The notes under the pieces were generated by a model, which was given only the letters and a program-made list of their open reading frames with translations, made no database searches and was not told where the DNA came from. The position numbers were made by a program, and so were the translations under genes. A stretch of DNA of 12,544 bases from Planctomycetota bacterium (GTDB lineage Bacteria > Planctomycetota > UBA8108 > UBA1146): NCBI GenBank assembly GCA_002691835.1, contig NZJA01000042.1, positions 1 to 12,544 of the forward strand. Direction: 5' to 3'. Every line of letters starts with the position of its first letter. Position 1 is the stretch's first letter. Shown one piece after another: positions 6,535 through 12,544 of this stretch.

Positions 6535-7647
6535 TTAGGGCGCAGTCTGTCTCTTTTGGGGGAACTGGCCCATGACCCACATCGAAATCTCTTTTTTGAT
6601 CTCATCGCTGGTCGTAATGGTCATTTTCCCAAGTACCGTCGGTGTTGATTGATACTCAGAAAGAGTAATCCAGACCCTGTAGCTTTTGCCTGCGACGACT
6701 TCCTGAACTCTGGTTGAAAATGCACCCTGAATTCGATCGTCTAGCGACACACCCGTAACTTCAAAGCTGACTCCCGGATCACCACCCGTCACGAGAATGC
6801 TCTTCTCGATCGGCTTAGAGCCCTCTGTTAAAAGCTTCCGAGTCTCTTTATCCATGAACTTAATGTTGTTCTTGGGTTGAAGCACTATGCGGTCACGGTG
6901 ATCCAGTTGAACATTAAACTCGAGGATTCGGTCTTCTCCGTCACTCGTCTTCACATCAAGGATCAGCTTTTCCCTCAGCACTGCAGGCTTCGAGTTGGGT
7001 GAGGCAGACAAACTCAGTTCAAAAGAGCGCCCCTCCTCTATCACTACTGGCTCAGCAGCAGTGATCCAGCCTTTTCCAGCAGTTCGGACATCCACAATCT
7101 CAACGTTCAAAGGAGAACCGGCGTTGAACTCAAACTTGCCTTCAAGTGGTTTACCTGCGAGCCCCTGTAACTTGATCTGCAGAGGTCGAGTCTCAAGAAT
7201 CTCAAGAATCGTCCCTTTGAGGGTTAAGGAATACTCAGGGTTTACAGGGTCATTCGAGAAGATCTTCATGACCTTTGAAACACCCTTGCCGCGAACTTTT
7301 TTGGTGTCGAGGTTTACGGTTACTTTTCCCACCCCGCCGGGGGGGATCTGGTCGTCGTGATCGGCGACCGTGCAACCTCAGGTACCGTTGACCTTTTTAA
7401 TGATGAGAACCTCATCACCGGTGTTACGGATTTCAAACTCATGCGTAAACGGAGTTTCCTTGATTAACTCCCCCCACTCCACCAAAGGCTGATCACACTC
7501 AATCCTCGGTGAACCTGGAACCTGCCCATTGGCACGGCTCAGGGAGCTTTCCGAGGACAGCCATGGGAAGAATCCCAAAGCGAGAAGAACCAGCAGGCGG
7601 GACCCCTTGAAGGGATTCCGGGAGGAACTCAAAACACTGCGATCCAT
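6535..7647 (-). CDS. Secreted DUF1573 protein, candidate selenoprotein (in-frame TGA at the conserved Cys)
   Basis: Read through one TGA (7378-7380), the gene encodes 370 residues. A signal peptide (about 1-40, with LLVLLALGFFPWL) is followed by a DUF1573 Ig-like domain at about 47-145. The domain runs from IECDQPLVEWGEL through HEFEIRNTGDEVLIIKKV to NGT-U-GCT, IPPGG, VNLDTKKVRGKG and FSNDPVNP. The family normally has SCGCT here, so the TGA (codon 90) replaces the first Cys of CGC, next to the retained Cys92. Two more cysteine-free beta-sandwich regions follow (about 150-235 and 240-365). GAGGA (7655-7659) lies 7 bases before the ATG. After the TGA 280 codons stay open to TAA, and the GTG at 7332 has no ribosome binding site for a restart. 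Alternatives are a recent nonsense mutation or a sequence error. The biochemical role of DUF1573 proteins is unknown; a redox role for Sec-Gly-Cys is inference. Confidence 0.78.
7327..7369 (-). promoter_or_regulatory. Candidate bacterial SECIS region downstream of the TGA
   Basis: Two hairpins can be drawn on the minus-strand RNA. The nearer one pairs GGUCG (7369-7365) with CGACC (7354-7350) around a 10-base loop that starts 13 bases after the UGA. The farther one is stronger: U plus seven C (7346-7339) pair with GGGG-U-GGG-A (7335-7327), with one bulged U and a GGC loop starting 39 bases after the UGA. Bacterial SECIS loops usually start about 16-37 bases after the UGA and carry a G near the loop start, so neither is a perfect fit. 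No folding was computed. Confidence 0.35.
7378..7380 (-). other. In-frame TGA, candidate selenocysteine codon
   Basis: The minus-strand codons around it read AAC GGT ACC TGA GGT TGC ACG, that is N-G-T-U-G-C-T. Both flanks are in the same frame and belong to the same DUF1573 domain. The propeller and tandem-repeat genes end in TGA directly after their C-terminal modules, so TGA works as a stop elsewhere in the window. That argues for context-dependent Sec decoding over a changed genetic code. Confidence 0.7.
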
Positions 7648-7693
7648 GATTTATTCCTCTTCCACACAGTAAACGTCAAGACGTCGAAGATCT

Positions 7694-7718
7694 AAAAGTT
7701 GCAGAATCCTTCCGCAAC
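7694..7718 (-). terminator. Attenuator-like hairpin in the leader of the DUF1573 gene
   Basis: On the minus strand GUUGCGGAA (7718-7710) pairs with UUCUGCAAC (7706-7698) around the loop GGA. This is nine pairs including one G-U, followed by UUUU (7697-7694). It lies between the putative promoter and the start codon, so it could attenuate transcription. The U-tract is short and the function is unproven. Confidence 0.35.
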
Positions 7719-7737
7719 AGAATTCATGACCTGCAAC

Positions 7738-7743
7738 AGTATA
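7738..7743 (-). promoter_or_regulatory. Extended -10 element, putative promoter of the DUF1573 gene
   Basis: The minus strand reads TGT-TATACT, an extended -10 with the hexamer at 7743-7738. There is no good -35 box; the region upstream is a T-rich run. A start near 7731 would give a leader of about 84 bases containing the hairpin at 7694-7718. Confidence 0.35.
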
Positions 7744-7925
7744 ACATTTTTAAAAAAACCGGGGAAAAATCCTAAAACGAGCCGACGAGGAGGATATATG
7801 ACCGATAAATCAATATCCCGACTGATGACTCCTGCATCGTTATCCCGGAAACTGGTCGGGAGAGTCCGAAGAAGTACGGAAATGCCGACTCTTTCATATA
7901 AGTATCGGCTGAAGCGTTTATTCGT

Positions 7926-7967
7926 AAAAAAACCGTGGCCCGCGAAGAACATTCGCGGGCCACGGTT
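7926..7967 (-). terminator. Intrinsic terminator of the tandem-95 repeat gene
   Basis: A perfect 16-bp GC-rich stem pairs AACCGTGGCCCGCGAA (7931-7946) with its complement (7952-7967) around GAACA. On the minus strand it is followed by seven T (7932-7926). It lies 42 bases after the TGA stop of the large gene. Confidence 0.95.
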
Positions 7968-8009
7968 CAAAGTATTCGACCCAAGTCTCTAGATCAGTTC
8001 CTGATCTGA

Positions 8010-11000
8010 TCAGTCACAGAGACCAAATCCGTCACATGGAAGCATGTTTCCAGTCGGGTCCTCACCACAGAATGGGTAAGGCGCACTTGGAACTTGACCA
8101 TTTGTGAACAAGGTATTCAGGGTAAAGACCACGTCAGCGATATCGATCGCGTTGTCGTCATTCGAATCGAGCGCGGCAAGGCAGGCGACTCCACGTCCCT
8201 GGAACAGGTGAAGAACTGTCTCCACCGGATCAGAAACATCCAGCTGACCGTCAGCGTTGGCATCCGATCGAATCATTGAAGCAGCAGCAGAAGTCTGTGC
8301 AGTAATGTCGATCAAAATACTGGCGGTAGCCATACCCCCATGGTTATCGGATATCCGATAAATCATGGAATCTTCGCCTTCGTAGTTGTCGTCGGCATTG
8401 TAAGTCAGAGTGCCGTCGGCGTGGATCCCCATAGAACCATGGAAAGGTCCACTGATGATTCCGAGAAGCAACAGATTATCTCCGTCAACATCCTCGTCGT
8501 TGAGCAGCGGAGCAATATCAATACTCGAGCCAGCTTCGACAACGATTCCAGAATCATTATTCGCTTGCGGCGAATCATTCACAGGAAGCACATTCAGGCG
8601 AACGATCCCGGCACCAGTCAACTCAAGATCTGTCACCTCGTAAGTGAACTCATCAATCCCGAAGAAGTTTGGATTTGGAATGTAGACCAGACTGGAAATG
8701 TATCCCTGAGAATTCACGTTGACCGTGACCTCACCATGACTTGGCTGCCCCACATTTGTGAGAATCAGCTCATCCATATCCGCATCGGATGCGGCCTGGA
8801 GAATCGTCAGAGCAGAGATCGTTTTCAGGCTGTCCTCCGGAAGTGGGAAGACTGGCAATGCCCCTGCCAGCGGTGCGTCATTCACAGGAAGTATCTCAAC
8901 TTCGACTGTTGCGGTGGACTGACCACCATTGTTGTCAGTAATCGTGTAACTGAAGGAATCCACACCGTTCGAGTTCGGGAATGGTGTGTAAGAAATCGAA
9001 CCACCCAAATCGATTGTGGCAAGACCCAGAAGGCCATTGGTTACCGCAGCCAACTGAATGGTGTCGTTATCGATATCAGAGTCATTATCGAGAACTGGAA
9101 TCGAAACAGTACTGTCCTCGTTAACCTGATAACCCAGATCATTCACAGCAACAGGTGCATCGTTTAGTGAGATCACCTGAAGATTGACCTGACCAATGTC
9201 TGACAGGAAGCCGTCAGACAGAGTGTAGGTGAAGACCTGTGGCACGATACTGTGGTAGTTCGCATCTGGCTGAATGGTAATAGAACCATTTGTCGCCCAA
9301 TTGATGACCGCAGGGAATCCCTCCGGAACATCCACAGAAGTCACTTTCAACAAATCGTTGTCGACGTCACCGTCGTTCGCCAAGACATTGATGACTGTTG
9401 GAATGTCTTCCAGAGTCACTGCAGTATCCGGGTTTGCAAACGGAGCATCATTCACTGGTGTCACCTCAATGGAAACCATTGCGGTCGAGACTGCTCCATG
9501 GGAATCGGTCACGATGTACATGAAGTTATCAGCCACTCCGACAGACATGTCCGGGAAGGGAACAAATCGAAGAACACCGCCAGGAAGCAGGCTCACTGCT
9601 CCATTGAAAGCATTCACGATCGGCAAGGAAACCGTCATGTCGTCACCCTCTGGATCGTAGTCGTTCGCGAGAACGTTGACCTCAACGGCCTGATCTTCAA
9701 GAGTCACTGCGATATCAGCCCCCAAACGAGGCGGATCATTCACAGCAATAACTGACACGATGACTTGTTCTTCTTTGAAAGTACCTTTTCCGTCAGTAGC
9801 GGTGTACCAGAAGGTATCCATGCCATTCTGATCCAAGTCCGGGGTGTAAAGCAGTTCACCACTTGGAAGCAAGCTTACAGAACCAAAATTGGCCGCAGTG
9901 AAGCTCGACACTGTCAGAGGATCGCCATCAGGGTCGCTGTCATTGGCAAGAACATTGATCGAAAGTTCAATGTCCTCATCTGTCACAACCGAATCGGGAA
10001 GAGTCTCTGGAGTGCTGTTACCTGCATAGAAGGTGACGATCCCGGTGGCCTGAAGACCCGTTGGATCAACGATGATATATTCCCAACTGCTGGTACCAAA
10101 TCCGGCAGGAGTGAAGGTCCAGGTTCCATCTGCATTATCTTCCATTTGACCCACAGAAGTTCCGTCAATCGTTGGATTAATCGCCTGAAGTGTCAGCGTA
10201 TCCCCATCGACATCGGAGTCATTTTCAAGCAACAAATTCGAACTGAAAGTCTCCGGCAGAGTTGCGTCAGTGGTCAGGAAATCATCATTGGCGACCGGAG
10301 CATCATTTTGTGCCGAAACAACCAATGAAACTTTTCCGCGAGAGATTCCACCGTGACCATCACTGATGCTGTAGTGGAACTCATCCGGACCGTTGTAATC
10401 CTGTGCGCTCTGGTAAACCACTCCATCACCGGACTCGGTCACAGAACCACCCTCGAGGCTGGTTCCCTCGTAGTGGAACACCGACAGGACATCCAAATCA
10501 GGATCATTGTCGTTGGACAACAATAAGTTGTTTGAAATCAAGGCCGGGGTGTCTTCGGTGGCGGCAAAGGAGTCATTTGCTGCGGCCGGCATATTATTAG
10601 TGATGTCACAGTGCTCACCGGTCAATCCGTCAGCGACTCCCAAAGGCAGATCAGCTGCGGGACCAGGTGCAACGGAATATGGAGGAACAAAATCGCCAGC
10701 ACCGAAGGGGTGGTAAGCGGTCAGTCTCTCTGCTGCGAATGGTGGGATTCCATTTCCGATCGAGTGATTCACCCAATCAGGATCTCCTGCAGAAGGGAAC
10801 GGATTGAGAGCAAGGCTTCCGAGAGGGAGCTGGTCAGTATTTTCACAACCGATAGCTTCATCACAGCCACCAGGGCCAAGACGACGGTCCAGATTCCAGG
10901 GAATCCCCTCGAAAATGAACGGGTACTTGGTTTTGTCCAGGTTGATCTCGACGAATTCCGGGTGTCCGAGACCTGCACCAGCGACGTACTCGCCATGCTG

Positions 11001-12476
11001 AGCGGGGTTACCCAGGATATCTAACGGAAACACACCCGGATTAAGTGTGTAACTGTGGTGGGTCTTGCCAATGACTTCACGGGCAGCAGGAGCCATGAGA
11101 GCCACTTCCTCTTCCATGGTTCCACCTTGTGGGCAAACATTGTGTCCACCGTTAATCAAATTCAGGCAAGGTCCATGGGCTGAAGGAGCGCCAAGAAGGA
11201 AGTCCACGTCGTAACCAAACTTGGTGATATGCCCTGCGTTCGGCGCGATTCCGTTGAAACGAGAACCCAGATTTCCAAGGGAAGTTCCCCAGATGTACTC
11301 GATTCCTTCACCAGTCTCAGGATCGATATGAAGACGGAATGCATCAATGTGGATGTCGTCAATCGAGGTAAAGGAGATGGCCAGAGACTTGATACGAGCA
11401 TTGTCGAAGGGAGGAACGTCGCATTCGACTTCGTCCCAAGTCATGTAGTCCGGCTGATTACTTTGACGCTTTGTTTTCAAACCGAGCTGAACCGAAGCAG
11501 CATAGGCTGAGAAGAAACGGACACCATCGACAACCTCGAAGTTACCTTCAAGACTGATCGGGTCGCCCAGCACCATTGGAACAAAACGACGAGAGTCAGG
11601 CACTGTACGGTTTAAAGAACCTGTGAATGCACGGTTCCACATCGGGCAGAACTCGTCACCAATACCCGTCGTGACGTCTGCGCCCTCGTCATCATCCCGG
11701 TCACCCAGAGTCGTGTTCGTACTCGGAATACAACTGGGAACTCCGGTGGTGAAAGCAAAACTGTAACTACCTGGATCGATAGTAAAACGTGGATCCGCAC
11801 TGCAGTTCGGCATTCCTGGAATACAACCAAGGCCATTCTGAATCGTCTGAACCATATCTGGATCATTGATTCTGCAGATGACACCTTTTTTATCGGTGCC
11901 GCCATCAGCAACGGGGCGCATGCCCATCGTGCCATTGACAACGAAGTAACCCTGTTCGTAATCGATAAAGGAAATGTATCCACCAACTGTAGGCGGAACG
12001 ATTCCTCCAGCAACGTTACCAGTCATCGATTTGTTCAGGAAAACGTCTCCGGCGATGACTTGGCCATCCGCCTGTACGTTCGCCAAAATCTGTGCTCCAC
12101 CACCCTGAAGACCTTTATTGCGAAGACACTCGTCGGAGCTCGCAAGTCCAGATTCGCCAAGAGCCAAGCACTCCGGGGAAGCCCCGGCCATGATGTCTCT
12201 TAGTGTCAGGCGGTTCATTGGCAGATCGATCAGCAGTCCACTGGGGATTCTTACTGCCGTACCGTCGGCAACAATCCACCCTGCAGACCACATGTCGTCC
12301 ATGTCGTCGACAAAGACGTGCTCAATCTCTCCCAGAACCACCACCGCTTGAGCGGAAGGCTCTGGAACATTGGCAATCTGACCCTGGACATATGAAGTCC
12401 CGAGGATCATTCCCAAGAAGAGATACAGGCTGGCAGCCAGAGCTCTCTTCGTTGATTTCTCATTGTTGTTGAACAT
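8010..12476 (-). CDS. Giant secreted tandem-95 (cadherin-like) repeat protein with dockerin-like C-terminus
   Basis: The product has 1488 residues from ATG at 12476. AGGAG (12487-12491) lies 10 bases upstream and a signal peptide follows (MFNNNEKSTKRALAAS..., cleavage near VQG). The frame stays open upstream to 12536, but that start has no supporting site. Residues about 45-150 resemble DUF5666 (...GGGAQILANVQADGQVIAGDV). Residues about 165-330 carry GYISFIDYEQGYF, RINDPD, DPRFT and spaced cysteines, a pattern I recall from uncharacterised secreted proteins of fungi and bacteria. Residues 330-625 are unrecognised. Eight repeats of about 95 residues follow (starting near 631, 726, 825, 914, 1010, 1107, 1201 and 1302), with NDAPVANDD starts and ANDSDPDGD-type calcium loops; the seventh is degenerate. 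The C-terminus (about 1400-1488) is the dockerin-like module with cysteines at 1432, 1470, 1481 and 1487. The stop is TGA. An adhesin or surface-layer role is inference. Confidence 0.93.
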   Translation of the reverse strand: MFNNNEKSTKRALAASLYLFLGMILGTSYVQGQIANVPEPSAQAVVVLGEIEHVFVDDMDDMWSAGWIVADGTAVRIPSGLLIDLPMNRLTLRDIMAGASPECLALGESGLASSDECLRNKGLQGGGAQILANVQADGQVIAGDVFLNKSMTGNVAGGIVPPTVGGYISFIDYEQGYFVVNGTMGMRPVADGGTDKKGVICRINDPDMVQTIQNGLGCIPGMPNCSADPRFTIDPGSYSFAFTTGVPSCIPSTNTTLGDRDDDEGADVTTGIGDEFCPMWNRAFTGSLNRTVPDSRRFVPMVLGDPISLEGNFEVVDGVRFFSAYAASVQLGLKTKRQSNQPDYMTWDEVECDVPPFDNARIKSLAISFTSIDDIHIDAFRLHIDPETGEGIEYIWGTSLGNLGSRFNGIAPNAGHITKFGYDVDFLLGAPSAHGPCLNLINGGHNVCPQGGTMEEEVALMAPAAREVIGKTHHSYTLNPGVFPLDILGNPAQHGEYVAGAGLGHPEFVEINLDKTKYPFIFEGIPWNLDRRLGPGGCDEAIGCENTDQLPLGSLALNPFPSAGDPDWVNHSIGNGIPPFAAERLTAYHPFGAGDFVPPYSVAPGPAADLPLGVADGLTGEHCDITNNMPAAANDSFAATEDTPALISNNLLLSNDNDPDLDVLSVFHYEGTSLEGGSVTESGDGVVYQSAQDYNGPDEFHYSISDGHGGISRGKVSLVVSAQNDAPVANDDFLTTDATLPETFSSNLLLENDSDVDGDTLTLQAINPTIDGTSVGQMEDNADGTWTFTPAGFGTSSWEYIIVDPTGLQATGIVTFYAGNSTPETLPDSVVTDEDIELSINVLANDSDPDGDPLTVSSFTAANFGSVSLLPSGELLYTPDLDQNGMDTFWYTATDGKGTFKEEQVIVSVIAVNDPPRLGADIAVTLEDQAVEVNVLANDYDPEGDDMTVSLPIVNAFNGAVSLLPGGVLRFVPFPDMSVGVADNFMYIVTDSHGAVSTAMVSIEVTPVNDAPFANPDTAVTLEDIPTVINVLANDGDVDNDLLKVTSVDVPEGFPAVINWATNGSITIQPDANYHSIVPQVFTYTLSDGFLSDIGQVNLQVISLNDAPVAVNDLGYQVNEDSTVSIPVLDNDSDIDNDTIQLAAVTNGLLGLATIDLGGSISYTPFPNSNGVDSFSYTITDNNGGQSTATVEVEILPVNDAPLAGALPVFPLPEDSLKTISALTILQAASDADMDELILTNVGQPSHGEVTVNVNSQGYISSLVYIPNPNFFGIDEFTYEVTDLELTGAGIVRLNVLPVNDSPQANNDSGIVVEAGSSIDIAPLLNDEDVDGDNLLLLGIISGPFHGSMGIHADGTLTYNADDNYEGEDSMIYRISDNHGGMATASILIDITAQTSAAASMIRSDANADGQLDVSDPVETVLHLFQGRGVACLAALDSNDDNAIDIADVVFTLNTLFTNGQVPSAPYPFCGEDPTGNMLPCDGFGLCD

Positions 12477-12544
12477 GGTGTTCACACTCCTGAATCTTAT
12501 GTGGTGTGTATGGGACCTACGGTTGCGAAACATCAAACCTGAGC

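Larger units (their letters stand above)
7648..8009. other. Intergenic region between the tandem-95 gene and the DUF1573 gene
   Basis: This 362-base gap holds the terminator of the large upstream gene (7926-7967), a putative extended -10 (7738-7743) and a leader hairpin (7694-7718) for the DUF1573 gene. A plus-strand reading frame at 7798-7992 has a GAGGAGG before its ATG, but it runs through the opposite-strand terminator and I do not call it a gene. Confidence 0.5.

Noticed and set aside
7378..7380. TGA read as Trp or Gly through a changed genetic code
   Set aside because: TGA ends the propeller and tandem-95 genes right after their shared C-terminal module, and Trp is encoded by TGG throughout, so a global reassignment does not fit.
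7798..7992. A 64-codon plus-strand frame with GAGGAGG four bases before its ATG
   Set aside because: Its C-terminal third is encoded by the hairpin terminator of the opposite-strand gene, the product resembles no known protein and is just a basic peptide, and no promoter is evident. The good ribosome binding site keeps it worth a look in ribosome profiling data.
8340..9755. Long plus-strand frames (275 and 167 codons) opposite the tandem-95 repeats
   Set aside because: They are antisense to a repetitive coding region with clear domain structure; their translations are rich in His, Arg, Ile and Val, as expected of a shadow frame, and show no domain.
1..12544. CRISPR arrays, tRNA or rRNA genes, insertion sequences and attachment sites
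   Set aside because: I found no regularly spaced repeats, transposase, terminal inverted repeats or recognisable tRNA/rRNA sequence on either strand.

Overview
The window looks like accessory chromosome of a bacterium specialised in secreted and surface proteins, most likely a member of the Planctomycetota. The reasons are the very large secreted proteins, the C-terminal dockerin-like modules of a type I associate with planctomycetes, a protein of the DUF1573 family and a tandem-95 repeat protein. The taxonomic call is inference, because no rRNA or housekeeping marker is present.

Layout. (1) Positions 1-853, minus strand: the N-terminal part of a lipoprotein built of putative-Ig (He_PIG-type) repeats; the gene runs off the left edge. 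(2) 854-1225: a divergent intergenic region with a good minus-strand promoter. (3) 1226-3379, plus: a secreted right-handed beta-helix protein with FN3-like domains and a dockerin-like C-terminus. (4) 3380-3620: a strong promoter followed by a structured leader or small RNA. (5) 3621-4199, plus: a regulator with an excisionase/MerR-type HTH and a receiver domain. (6) 4224-4259: a perfect hairpin terminator between convergent genes. (7) 4309-6231, minus: a secreted seven-repeat FG-GAP/VCBS propeller protein with the same C-terminal module. (8) 6535-7647, minus: a secreted DUF1573 protein interrupted by one in-frame TGA exactly where the family has the first Cys of its CGCT motif. (9) 8010-12476, minus: a 1488-residue secreted protein with eight tandem-95 (cadherin-like) repeats and again the same C-terminal module.

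The main discovery candidate is the DUF1573 gene. Read through, the TGA gives an uninterrupted 370-residue protein with a Sec-Gly-Cys motif, and GC-rich hairpins that could act as a SECIS element lie just downstream. TGA is a genuine stop in two other genes here, so general reassignment of TGA is unlikely. A nonsense mutation is the main alternative.

The second theme is a C-terminal module shared by three otherwise unrelated secreted proteins. It has two calcium-loop motifs and four cysteines spaced 38, 11-12 and 6 residues apart, and the last Cys is always the penultimate residue. It probably serves a common assembly, sorting or anchoring route at the cell surface. The genes appear to be separate transcription units, each with its own promoter or terminator, and not one operon.
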